From NCBI GenBank assembly GCA_015056495.1, contig SVGC01000023.1:1-58716 (forward strand): a stretch of 58,716 nt of DNA, in the 5' to 3' direction. The stretch's first letter is position 1. Each line of letters opens with the position of its first letter. This DNA is from Butyrivibrio sp. (lineage in GTDB: Bacteria; Bacillota; Clostridia; Lachnospirales; Lachnospiraceae). Below the pieces are notes generated by a model, which worked only from the letters and a program-made list of their open reading frames with translations, was not told the origin of the DNA and did not search any database. This document shows positions 51,422 to 58,716 of this stretch, one piece after another. Position numbers and translations under genes: made by a program.

Positions 51422-52517
51422 TCTCCTTTCTTACGTCTTTACGCACACTGATCTTATATCTTATGAAAAATTCACATCCAATGATGAAAAACAGGATGAT
51501 ACCTGTCAAAATATCTGCAAAGCTCTGGTTAAGCTCAAATGCTGTAGATATCTCGCTTGCACCTCTATCCATAAATATGATCAATAAACTTGTAAAGATC
51601 ATGCCTATTGGATTAAATTTAGCCAGCCAGGATACCATAACACCTGTGAAGCCCTGTCCGTCTGATATTGTAGTTGTGATGGTATGATTTATACCTCCAA
51701 CCAGCAATAATCCTGCAAGTCCGCATATAGCACCTGATAAAAGCATTGTACGAATGATTACTTTTTCAACGCTGATTCCAACATATCTTGCTGTATTCTG
51801 GCTTTCACCAACAACTGCAATCTCATATCCATGCTTTGTGTATTTCAGATAAATGTACATACAAACTGTAACAAGTATTGCCACGATTATGCTGAGAAGA
51901 TACTTATTTCCAATATTTGGAAGCCATCCTACATTAGAGTTCTGGTTGATGATACCTATTTTTCCTGAGCCCTTAGGTACTTCCCATACGATAGTAAAGT
52001 ACGCAACCAGCTGGGTAGCTATGTAGTTCATCATAAGTGTTGACAGTGTCTCATTTGTATTCCATTTTGCCTTGAACAGCGCTGGGATAACTCCCCATAT
52101 TGCTCCGGCAAGTATTGATGTGATCACCATGAGTATTATGACAACAGCATTTGGAAGCTTGCCATCCAATGTGATCATGCAGGCTGCAGCTGCAAGTCCG
52201 CCCATAAGTACCTGGCCTTCTCCACCTACATTCCAGAACTGCATCTTAAAAGCAGGAGTCAGTGCCAATGAGATAATAAGGAGGATTGCCACGTATTGTA
52301 GTGTGATCCAAGTTTTTCTCTGAGTTCCAAATGCGCCTTTAAATATTGTTGTAAAAATGGATATTGGGTTGTCTCCTGTACAAACCATAGTAACTATAGC
52401 GCATACTACAAGAGCTGCCAGTATAGCTACAATTCTTATGATCCATGCTTCTTTAGCCGATATCTCTGTTCTTTTTACAATATGGTATCGAGGCTCTTTA
52501 ATATTATTGTTAGCCAT
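51414..52517 (-). CDS. Nucleoside ABC transporter permease (YufP-like)
   Basis: A 367-residue membrane protein with a cytoplasmic N-terminus of about 25 residues and nine or so helices. Family motifs include TPAFKMQFWNVGGEGQVLMGGL, TLSTLMMNYIATQL, GYEIAVVGESQNTARYVGI and GQGFTGVMVSWLAKFNPIG. It begins 3 nt after the ATPase gene. It is the partner of the permease downstream in a nucleoside importer. Confidence 0.92.
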   Translation of the reverse strand: MANNNIKEPRYHIVKRTEISAKEAWIIRIVAILAALVVCAIVTMVCTGDNPISIFTTIFKGAFGTQRKTWITLQYVAILLIISLALTPAFKMQFWNVGGEGQVLMGGLAAAACMITLDGKLPNAVVIILMVITSILAGAIWGVIPALFKAKWNTNETLSTLMMNYIATQLVAYFTIVWEVPKGSGKIGIINQNSNVGWLPNIGNKYLLSIIVAILVTVCMYIYLKYTKHGYEIAVVGESQNTARYVGISVEKVIIRTMLLSGAICGLAGLLLVGGINHTITTTISDGQGFTGVMVSWLAKFNPIGMIFTSLLIIFMDRGASEISTAFELNQSFADILTGIILFFIIGCEFFIRYKISVRKDVRKENA

Positions 52518-52520
52518 TAT

Positions 52521-54053
52521 TTAAGCCTCTCCTTTCTGAGTCATAAGTGATCCTACTGTATATTTATCAGTGTTTCTTCCATCAACTATTCCGGTTACTT
52601 TGCCGCCGCACAGTACCAGTATCTTATCGCACAGCTCAAGAAGAACGTCCAGATCTTCTCCAACAAATATAACTGCTGCACCTCTCTCTTTTTGCTGATT
52701 GATAAGGTCATATATCTGATATGATGAATTGATATCAAGTCCTCGAACTGCATATGCTGTAAGCAGTACCTTTGGTCGTGATGCAATTTCTCGTCCTACC
52801 AGGACCTTCTGAACATTACCACCTGACAATCTACGGACCGGTGTCTCAACGCTTGGGGTTGAAACCTGTAATTTATTTACAATTCGCTCTGCAAGGTCTC
52901 TTGGAGCTTTTTTATCTGTAAAAAATCTTGATTTACCGGTTCTATATGATCTAAGCATCATATTATCAGCCAGGTTCATATTTCCAACAAGTCCCATACC
53001 CAGTCTGTCTTCCGGAACAAAAGAAAGCTTGACACCCATTTCGGATATCTCTCTAGGAGATTTTCCAATGAGCTCTTCTTTTCTGCCGTCAGTGTGGATA
53101 TAAGTAATACTTCCATTCTGAACATTTTCAAGACCTGCAATGGCTCTCAGAAGCTCTTTCTGACCGCATCCTGAGATACCTGCAATTCCGAGGATCTCAC
53201 CTGTGCTGGCTGTAAATGAGACATCTTCGAGCTTAGTAATTCCGTCTTCATCAACAACAGTAAGGTTTTCAACAGATATACGTGGTTTTGGATCCACAGG
53301 ATCAGGTCTATTGATATTCAGAGATACCGCATGGCCTACCATCATATCTGTCATCTCTTGAGCATTAGTCTCGCTGGTCTTCATTTCTCCAATGAATTCT
53401 CCATGACGCAGAACTGCTACTCTGTCTGAAATACTTTCAACTTCATTTAATTTATGTGTGATGATAATAATAGACTTGCCGTCTTTTTTCATATTACGCA
53501 TGACATTAAAAAGATTCTCGGTCTCCTGTGGTGTCAGTACTGCAGTCGGCTCATCAAGGATCAATATATCAGCGCCTCTGTACAGTACCTTAACTATTTC
53601 TACAGTCTGCTTTTCAGAAACGGACATATCATATATTTTTTTGTAAATATTGATATCGAAGCCATATTTATCACAGATATCCATGATCTTTTCTTCAGCT
53701 TCCTTGAGATTGAGTTTTCCCTCAAGTCCCAATACGATATTTTCAGTCGCATTGAAAACATCGATCAATTTAAAATGCTGATGGACCATACCAATTCCCA
53801 GGTCAAAAGCATCTTTTGGAGAGCGTATAATAGCTTCTTTTCCATTGATCATTATCTGACCTGCATCAGGATAATATATTCCTGCAAGCATGTTCATAAG
53901 AGTAGTCTTACCGCTACCATTTTCTCCAAGGAGTGATAAGATTTCTCCTTTTCTGATATCAAGATTTACATCTTTATTTGCTACTACTTTACCGAAAACC
54001 TTTGTGATGCCACGAAGTGATACGGCTACTTCTTTGTTTTCCACTATTGTCAC
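52521..54053 (-). CDS. Nucleoside ABC transporter ATP-binding protein, two nucleotide-binding domains
   Basis: A 510-residue ATPase of the sugar/nucleoside type. Domain 1 has Walker A LLGENGSGKTTLMN and Walker B ILILDEPTAVLTPQE, but a weak signature (MSVSEKQTVEIVK). Domain 2 has a variant P-loop GIAGISGCGQKELL, a good signature LSGGNVQKVLVGRE and no usual Walker B acid pair (LLTAYAVRGLD). Such asymmetry is normal in this family. It energises the two permeases that follow. A hairpin lies between it and the BMP gene. Confidence 0.93.
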   Translation of the reverse strand: MTIVENKEVAVSLRGITKVFGKVVANKDVNLDIRKGEILSLLGENGSGKTTLMNMLAGIYYPDAGQIMINGKEAIIRSPKDAFDLGIGMVHQHFKLIDVFNATENIVLGLEGKLNLKEAEEKIMDICDKYGFDINIYKKIYDMSVSEKQTVEIVKVLYRGADILILDEPTAVLTPQETENLFNVMRNMKKDGKSIIIITHKLNEVESISDRVAVLRHGEFIGEMKTSETNAQEMTDMMVGHAVSLNINRPDPVDPKPRISVENLTVVDEDGITKLEDVSFTASTGEILGIAGISGCGQKELLRAIAGLENVQNGSITYIHTDGRKEELIGKSPREISEMGVKLSFVPEDRLGMGLVGNMNLADNMMLRSYRTGKSRFFTDKKAPRDLAERIVNKLQVSTPSVETPVRRLSGGNVQKVLVGREIASRPKVLLTAYAVRGLDINSSYQIYDLINQQKERGAAVIFVGEDLDVLLELCDKILVLCGGKVTGIVDGRNTDKYTVGSLMTQKGEA

Positions 54054-54080
54054 CTTTCTATACCATTAACACATATTAGA

Positions 54081-54134
54081 CTAAAAATGGGAAATCCTTG
54101 AAAGCGTTTAAAATAGCGCCTTCAAAGATTTCCC
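54081..54134 (-). terminator. Intra-operon terminator/hairpin after the BMP gene
   Basis: GGGAAATCCTTGAA (54089-54102) and TTCAAAGATTTCCC (54121-54134) pair with one mismatch. A T-rich tail follows on the minus strand. It probably reduces, without abolishing, read-through and so keeps the binding protein in excess. Confidence 0.7.
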
Positions 54135-54207
54135 TTATCTCATATTTTTTTACCAAATAATACAAGACTTATTGTTTAGAAGATATCGTAAGTATTTATG
54201 TCAATAA

Positions 54208-55479
54208 TCAATAAGCAGTATCAAGAAGTGAAATACCATCGATCTGAAGGTCAAAATATGGAGCTGAACGGAAGCTCTCTCCTGACTCAGCGAAGTATCC
54301 ATCTGTGATAACTTCTGTATCTGGTGTGTAATCAGCATCTGTATCTACATCAGCCATATATGAAGTAAGATCTGCTCCATTTACTGTAAATGTTGTAGTA
54401 TCAAATACATGAAGTGTTCCAGCTTCCATAGCTGCCTGTGCTTCAGCAATAGCCTCTGCTGTTCCTTCAGCTGCTGCATCACCAAGATCTGTAAGTTCTA
54501 CAGAACCTGTCTGAAGTGTTCCAACCCAATCAGTAGCGATTTCTGTTCCATTAGCTACAGCATCGATAATGTATGTGAAGTATGGAGCCCAGTTGATTCT
54601 TGAAGAAACGATGAATGTGTTAGGGCAAGCTGAAGCTGTGCTTCCGTTGTAAGAAACATCAGGTACACCAGCCTTTTCACATGCTGTAGGAGCACCCATT
54701 GAATCTGCGTGCTGTGAGATCAGAACGCAACCGTCTTCGATAAGTTTATTAGCACCTTCTTTTTCAGCTGTCTCATCATACCATGAACCTGTAAATGTTA
54801 CTTCCATAGTAGCTGATGGGCAAACAGAACGTGCACCAAGGAAAAATGATGTATAACCAGAAATAACTTCAGCGTATGTATAAGCTCCTACATAACCGAT
54901 CTTAGCCTGATCTTCTGTGATCTCGCCATTTTCGATCATCTCGTTGAGCTTCATTCCTGCTGCGATACCAGCAAGGTAACGTCCTTCATAAATAGTAGCA
55001 AATGCATTGTGGTAGTTTGAAAGACCTTCTGTATGAGCCTTTGTACCAGTTGCATGGCAGAACTGAACTTCAGGATATTCCTTTGCTGCCTCGATCATGT
55101 AATCTTCATGACCAAAAGAATCTGCAAAAACGATGTCACAACCTGCATCTGCAAGTTCGCAAGCTGCTTCATAGCATTCCTGACCTTCAGGAATATTAGT
55201 CTTGAGCATGTACTCAACTCCAGCTGCTTCGCAAGCTTCCTGAGCTGCGTTGATGAAGTTAAGATCATATGTAGAGTTTTCATCATGTAAGAAAATGAAT
55301 CCAACCTTTACATCTGATGCTGCAACAGTCTCTGTCTCCTGCTCAGTTGTCTCTACAGCTTCTGTTCCTGTAGCTTCATTTGTTGTCTCTGCTGTGTCTG
55401 CTGAACTTGAGCATGCAGCAAGAGCCATTACCATAGATGCAGCAAGTATAGCTGACACTACTTTCTTGAATTTTTTCAT
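54208..55479 (-). CDS. bmpA: BMP family (Med/PnrA-like) nucleoside-binding lipoprotein
   Basis: A 423-residue lipoprotein (lipobox LAAC, Cys23). The BMP domain starts near residue 58 (VKVGFIFLHDENSTYDLNFINAAQEA) and includes DIVFADSFGHEDYMIEAAKEYPEVQF, GRYLAGIAAGMKLNE and ISQHADSMGAPTACEKAGV. Members bind purine nucleosides for the ABC importer encoded next. The frame runs to 55524, but AAAGGAGAGG supports the ATG at 55479. It is the first gene behind the guanine riboswitch. Confidence 0.94.
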   Translation of the reverse strand: MKKFKKVVSAILAASMVMALAACSSSADTAETTNEATGTEAVETTEQETETVAASDVKVGFIFLHDENSTYDLNFINAAQEACEAAGVEYMLKTNIPEGQECYEAACELADAGCDIVFADSFGHEDYMIEAAKEYPEVQFCHATGTKAHTEGLSNYHNAFATIYEGRYLAGIAAGMKLNEMIENGEITEDQAKIGYVGAYTYAEVISGYTSFFLGARSVCPSATMEVTFTGSWYDETAEKEGANKLIEDGCVLISQHADSMGAPTACEKAGVPDVSYNGSTASACPNTFIVSSRINWAPYFTYIIDAVANGTEIATDWVGTLQTGSVELTDLGDAAAEGTAEAIAEAQAAMEAGTLHVFDTTTFTVNGADLTSYMADVDTDADYTPDTEVITDGYFAESGESFRSAPYFDLQIDGISLLDTAY

Positions 55480-55567
55480 TTTATCCTCTCCTTTTTTGTC
55501 AAACCGATTGCTGGACAAAATCAAGGACCTCTACGCTCATTTTGGAATTTACCTTTTTATATATGAT

Positions 55568-55603
55568 CAAAAAGAAAAGGCGTAGAATCTATGTTTCTAC
55601 GCC
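55568..55603 (-). terminator. Riboswitch-controlled terminator upstream of bmpA
   Basis: GGCGTAGAA (55579-55587) and TTCTACGCC (55595-55603) pair perfectly over 9 bp. On the minus strand the stem is followed by TTTTCTTTTT. It lies 67 nt after the guanine aptamer and about 90 nt before the bmpA start, the standard place for an expression-platform terminator. Confidence 0.85.
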
Positions 55604-55670
55604 TAAAGAATCAGATACAACAATAACTATTATTTACACTAAAAAGTAATACAGTTAAAACATATCAAAT

Positions 55671-55744
55671 ATTCGATAGTCCGGTAATTTACGGCAACCA
55701 GGTAGAAACATCAAATCCATATCATTTGACCTATATCGATTAAT
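55671..55744 (-). promoter_or_regulatory. Guanine-class purine riboswitch
   Basis: On the minus strand the aptamer contains the L2 loop GATATGG, J2/3 GTTTCTACC, L3 CCGTAAA and J3/1 GACTAT. The C in GACTAT is the specificity base of guanine or hypoxanthine aptamers (adenine types have U). The P1 arms ATCGATA and TATCGA close it. Guanine should favour the terminator and shut off the transporter and xpt genes. Confidence 0.93.
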
Positions 55745-55752
55745 ACCCGCTA

Positions 55753-55781
55753 ATAATAGCAAATGAAAATTATTAATACAA
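55753..55781 (-). promoter_or_regulatory. Promoter of the guanine-riboswitch operon
   Basis: TTGTAT (55781-55776), 17 nt, and TATTAT (55758-55753) with an upstream TG (extended -10) on the minus strand. Transcription would begin just before the aptamer. Confidence 0.75.
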
Positions 55782-55972
55782 GAGGAAATTAATCTGAATT
55801 TTATGGGAAAAATCCTAAATAATTTATAAAAATAAATGCCGCATTTGTCCCATGTTTTGCATATATATCCGGAACTGGTTTTTCATCAAAATTTTGAACG
55901 CTGTATGTCACTTATTTAGCGAAAGTACTGTTAAAAAAAGTCAAATTTTTTTACTGGAGATTAATTTTGCTC

Positions 55973-56000
55973 TTGCATATATTAATTTTAGTGCTACAAT
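55973..56000 (+). promoter_or_regulatory. Promoter of the second amino-acid ABC operon
   Basis: TTGCAT (55973-55978), 16 nt, then TACAAT (55995-56000) with a TG extended -10. The remaining sequence between the divergent operons (55782-55972) is AT-rich with nothing I recognise. Confidence 0.6.
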
Positions 56001-56070
56001 GCATATATATTCATTAATCATTTTCAAAAATGAATAAAGATACATTTTCTATCTTAAAATTTAATTACTG

Positions 56071-56094
56071 ATCAGAACCCCGGATGGTTCTGAT
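56071..56094 (+). other. Leader hairpin just before the binding-protein gene
   Basis: ATCAGAACC (56071-56079) and GGTTCTGAT (56086-56094) are perfect arms with a 6-nt loop, ending directly before the GAGGAGG ribosome site. There is no U-run. It may stabilise the mRNA 5' end or influence ribosome access. Confidence 0.5.
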
Positions 56095-56113
56095 ATCGAG
56101 GAGGATAATTATT

Positions 56114-56917
56114 ATGAAGAAAAAAATCTTAGCTGTAACTCTTGCAATGGCAATGGTTTCTAGTCTTGTAGCTTGCTCAGGCTCTACAACCAAAACTCAG
56201 GAAAGCGCTTCTGCTTCTAATGAAGAGTCTCAGGATAGTACTGAAAGCAAGGGAACATTAGTAATGGCAACAAACGCCGAGTTCCCACCTTATGAGTATC
56301 ATGATGGATCAGATGATCAGATAGTTGGTATCGATGCAGAAATCGCTGCTGCAATCGCTGATAAGCTTGGATACACACTTGAGATTGAGGATATTGCTTT
56401 TGATTCTGTAATTCCAGAAGTTACATCAGGTAAAGCTGATTTTGGTATGGCTGGAATGACTGTTACAGAAGAACGTAAAAAGAGTGTTAACTTCTCTGAT
56501 TCTTATGCAACTGCAGTTCAGGTCGTAATCGTTCCTGAAGATTCTGATATCACAAGCATTGATGACCTTTCAGGTAAGATCATTGGTGTTCAGTCCGGTA
56601 CAACAGGCGATCTGTATGCAACTGATGATTTTGGTGATGAAAATGTAGAGCGCTATAACAAAGGTATGGAAGCTGTACAGGCTCTTTCACAGGGCAAGAT
56701 CGACGCCGTTATTATTGATAATGAGCCTGCAAAAGTCTTTGTTCAGGAGACTGAGGGCTTAAAGATCCTTGATTCAGCATATGCTGAAGAGCAATATGCA
56801 ATCGCTATTGCTCTTGATAACACAGAGCTTTTATCTGAAGTTAATGCTGCGCTTGCAGAACTTAAGGCAGATGGTACAATTGATAGTATAGTATCAAAAT
56901 ACATCACAGCTGATTGA
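56114..56917 (+). CDS. Polar amino-acid ABC transporter substrate-binding lipoprotein
   Basis: A 267-residue lipoprotein (lipobox LVAC, Cys21). The family 3 solute-binding domain starts at about residue 46: LVMATNAEFPPYEYHDG, IVGIDAEIAAAIADKLG, DFGMAGMTVTEERKKSVNFSDSY, IGVQSGTTGDLYA and the C-terminal LNEVNAALAELKADG-like segment. The ligand pocket resembles arginine/histidine/glutamine binders. AGGAGG supports the ATG at 56114. It is followed by a terminator before the permease gene, as often seen where the binding protein is made in excess. Confidence 0.94.
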   Translation: MKKKILAVTLAMAMVSSLVACSGSTTKTQESASASNEESQDSTESKGTLVMATNAEFPPYEYHDGSDDQIVGIDAEIAAAIADKLGYTLEIEDIAFDSVIPEVTSGKADFGMAGMTVTEERKKSVNFSDSYATAVQVVIVPEDSDITSIDDLSGKIIGVQSGTTGDLYATDDFGDENVERYNKGMEAVQALSQGKIDAVIIDNEPAKVFVQETEGLKILDSAYAEEQYAIAIALDNTELLSEVNAALAELKADGTIDSIVSKYITAD

Positions 56918-56934
56918 TAAATAAGAGCTTTTTG

Positions 56935-56967
56935 AGAGCGTTCTTATTTATTAAGAACGCTCTTTTT
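56935..56967 (+). terminator. Intra-operon terminator after the binding-protein gene
   Basis: AGAGCGTTCTTA (56935-56946) and TAAGAACGCTCT (56952-56963) are perfect 12-bp arms followed by TTTT. It is only about 26 nt before the permease start, so it is likely a partial terminator. Confidence 0.85.
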
Positions 56968-56993
56968 ATGCATTAAAAAAGGAGGAACTTTTC

Positions 56994-57689
56994 TTGAATT
57001 TACAGAACTTAAAAGAAGAGTTTATCCTCAATTTTGTAGAGGATAACAGGTGGCAATATCTGACCAATGGTCTTGCTACCACATTAGAGATTACGCTTTT
57101 TGCTGCCATCATCGGTATTGTACTTGGATTTTTGGTTGCAATAATCCGTACAACACACGAAAATACCGGAAAATTAAAGATTCCAAATGCAATATGCGGT
57201 TTGTATCTGACAATAATAAGAGGTACACCAGTACTGGTCCAGCTACTTATCCTGTATTTTGTTATTTTTGCCAGTGTGAGAATTGACAAGACATTTACTG
57301 CCATAATAGCTTTCGGAATCAATTCTGGCGCATATCAGGCTGAGATATTCAGATCCGGGATCCAGTCTGTTCCAAGAGGTCAGTTAGAAGCTGGTCGTAG
57401 CCTTGGTTTTAGTTACAGACAAACTATATGGACTATTATCATGCCACAGGCTATAAGAAATGTTATTCCTGCACTTTGTAATGAATTTATCGCCTTAATG
57501 AAAGAAACTTCTATTGCAGGATACATTGCTCTGGAAGATCTGACTAAGGGCGGAGATATAATCAGAAGCCGTACATACTCTGCTTTTATGCCATATATAG
57601 CAGTTGCTGCAATATATCTAGTAATTGTACTCATTCTTACACAAGTAGAAAAATCCATTGAGAGGAGGCTGAAGAAGAGTGAAAGATAA
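56994..57689 (+). CDS. Polar amino-acid ABC transporter permease (TTG start)
   Basis: A 231-residue membrane protein with five helices. [27 protein letters not shown] (in parts), [24 protein letters not shown] and the EAA loop [22 protein letters not shown] define the HisMQ family. The only sensible start is the TTG at 56994, positioned about 10 nt after AAAGGAGG (56977-56984). It overlaps the ATPase gene by 11 nt. Confidence 0.93.
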   Translation: MNLQNLKEEFILNFVEDNRWQYLTNGLATTLEITLFAAIIGIVLGFLVAIIRTTHENTGKLKIPNAICGLYLTIIRGTPVLVQLLILYFVIFASVRIDKTFTAIIAFGINSGAYQAEIFRSGIQSVPRGQLEAGRSLGFSYRQTIWTIIMPQAIRNVIPALCNEFIALMKETSIAGYIALEDLTKGGDIIRSRTYSAFMPYIAVAAIYLVIVLILTQVEKSIERRLKKSER

Positions 57690-58419
57690 TATGCCTTTGA
57701 TCAGTGTTAAAAACCTTTGCAAAGAGTTTAACGGCAAAAAGGTTTTAAATGACATATCAGTTGATATTTATAAAGGTGATGTAGTGTGCGTACTTGGGCC
57801 ATCTGGTTCAGGTAAATCTACTTTCCTTAGATGTCTCAACAGACTTGAAGAGCCTTCCAGCGGACATATTTTATTTGAGGGCACAGATATCTGCGATCCA
57901 AAAACAGATATCAATATTCACAGGCAAAAGATGGGAATGGTATTCCAGCAGTTCAATCTTTTCCCTCATATGACTATTATGAAAAACCTTATAATAGCGC
58001 CTATGAAGTTGCAGAACGTTTCAGAAGCTGATGCCAAAAGCTATGCAATGGAGCTTCTTGATAAGGTTGGTCTAGCTGATAGAGCCAACGATTATCCTTC
58101 TCAGCTCTCCGGTGGTCAGCAACAAAGAATTGCTATAGTTCGTGCTCTTTGCATGAAGCCAGATGTAATGCTTTTTGATGAGCCTACTTCTGCTCTTGAC
58201 CCTGAAATGGTTGGTGAAGTACTCGGCGTTATGAAGAATCTTGCTAAAGATAATATGACTATGGTCGTTGTTACTCACGAGATGGGCTTTGCCAGAGAAG
58301 TTGCCAGCCGCGTAATGTTCCTTGATGGTGGTGATTTCATAGAGGAAAATGCCCCAGAAGAATTTTTCACTAACCCTCAAAATGAGAGATTAAAATCATT
58401 TTTGAGTAAGGTATTATAA
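57679..58419 (+). CDS. Polar amino-acid ABC transporter ATP-binding protein (GTG start)
   Basis: A 246-residue ATPase. Walker A is [12 protein letters not shown], the Q-loop is [11 protein letters not shown], the signature is [14 protein letters not shown], Walker B is [14 protein letters not shown] and the switch His is in [16 protein letters not shown] lies 10 nt before the GTG at 57679, inside the permease gene, and 22 nt before an ATG at 57691, so the GTG start is preferred. It completes the binding protein-permease-ATPase import system. Confidence 0.95.
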   Translation: MKDNMPLISVKNLCKEFNGKKVLNDISVDIYKGDVVCVLGPSGSGKSTFLRCLNRLEEPSSGHILFEGTDICDPKTDINIHRQKMGMVFQQFNLFPHMTIMKNLIIAPMKLQNVSEADAKSYAMELLDKVGLADRANDYPSQLSGGQQQRIAIVRALCMKPDVMLFDEPTSALDPEMVGEVLGVMKNLAKDNMTMVVVTHEMGFAREVASRVMFLDGGDFIEENAPEEFFTNPQNERLKSFLSKVL

Positions 58420-58461
58420 TAGCCTATTTGCAGTATTTTTGACACGTAGTAGCAAAAATAT

Positions 58462-58497
58462 ATGGGTTGTTGCAGCTTCGAAGTTGCAACAACCCAT
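58462..58497 (+). terminator. Terminator of the second amino-acid ABC operon
   Basis: ATGGGTTGTTGCA (58462-58474) and TGCAACAACCCAT (58485-58497) pair perfectly over 13 bp. The tail TATTTTG is T-rich. Confidence 0.8.
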
Positions 58498-58716
58498 TAT
58501 TTTGTTTAAAATCCTGCATCGTCAAGATTATATATAGCCGAGATATTTTAAAGCATCTGTACGAGCATTGTCGAGATTTTTTGACGAAGTAGATAAATTC
58601 AGATACAAGTAATTTGGTTAATTATGAATGATTCAGTACACTAGTGTAGTGTCTCGTTGACGATTAATCAAAACTCACCCCTGTCACAGGACAGGGTATA
58701 GTGAGCTCAGTTTGAT
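58498..58716. other. End of window: possible gene relic and a hairpin
   Basis: On the minus strand a short open frame ends at about 58531 with TSSKNLDNARTDALKYLGYI. It looks like the C-terminus of a protein, but it is open for only about 30 codons and has no start, so it is at best a remnant. Near 58675-58704, CCTGTC-acag-GACAGG flanked by CTCAC/GTGAG forms a hairpin. Nothing else is recognisable. Confidence 0.3.

Noticed and set aside
1..58716. CRISPR array, prophage, rRNA or tRNA genes
   Set aside because: I looked for regularly spaced repeats, phage structural genes, cloverleaf sequences and conserved rRNA strings and saw none; a covariance-model scan would be needed to be certain about tRNAs.

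Overview
The window looks like chromosome of a low-GC Clostridia bacterium, most likely a rumen or gut Lachnospiraceae close to Butyrivibrio or Pseudobutyrivibrio (inference). Reasons: AT-rich intergenic DNA, strong AAGGAGG ribosome sites, Gram-positive lipoboxes, plant-polysaccharide enzymes (a CE12-like esterase, GH31, GH43), many amino-acid and nucleoside ABC transporters, and sodium-coupled carriers. No rRNA or tRNA, phage, CRISPR array or complete transposon was seen.

Layout. 1-5.9 kb: a small lipoprotein, a GDSL esterase, an XRE-TPR regulator, a DUF4143 ATPase flanked at both ends by TTCGCAA/TTGCGAA dyads, and a CPBP protease. 5.9-9.1 kb: a metalloid-type operon (ArsR, permease, CxCC thioredoxin, GNAT, kinase-fold protein) behind a clear ArsR operator. 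9.2-9.9 kb: hsp20 behind a textbook CIRCE element. 9.9-11.3 kb: a scrambled accessory stretch with a 38-bp direct repeat, a macrodomain fragment, and a hidden type I toxin-antitoxin-like locus (33-residue membrane peptide plus a convergent antisense RNA). 11.3-15.2 kb: a lipoprotein and a three-gene envelope operon ending in a solute-binding/VWA lipoprotein. 15.3-21.2 kb: M13 peptidase, flavodoxin, queT under a preQ1-I riboswitch, and a PcrA-like helicase. 21.2-31.1 kb: CapA-like and DUF3160 surface proteins, a NifX/metal-rich/SlyD fusion, GH31, an NSS symporter and GH43. 31.2-36.9 kb: 5'-3' exonuclease, CPA2 antiporter, PutP-like symporter, and an MFS exporter behind an attenuator-like leader. 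36.9-37.4 kb: a perfect 73-nt hairpin element.

37.4-41.3 kb: a MerR-controlled operon (MerR, amino-acid ABC permease, ATPase, binding protein, DUF362 protein) with a classic 19-bp-spacer MerR promoter. 41.3-43.6 kb: CstA and a TVP38/DedA-type protein. 43.6-48.5 kb: an ABC exporter (ATPase and two permeases) with its own NarL-type two-component system. 49.1-55.8 kb: a guanine-riboswitch operon (BMP lipoprotein, ATPase, two permeases, xpt), ending in a terminator that overlaps the ribosome site of ygjV. 56.0-58.4 kb: a second polar amino-acid ABC system (binding protein, permease, ATPase).

Most genes are housekeeping or nutrient-uptake functions whose control elements can be read directly. The parts most worth a second look are 9.9-11.3 kb, the dyad-flanked DUF4143 ATPase, the 12.3-15.2 kb VWA operon, the MFS leader, the 37.35-kb hairpin element and the NifX-SlyD fusion.
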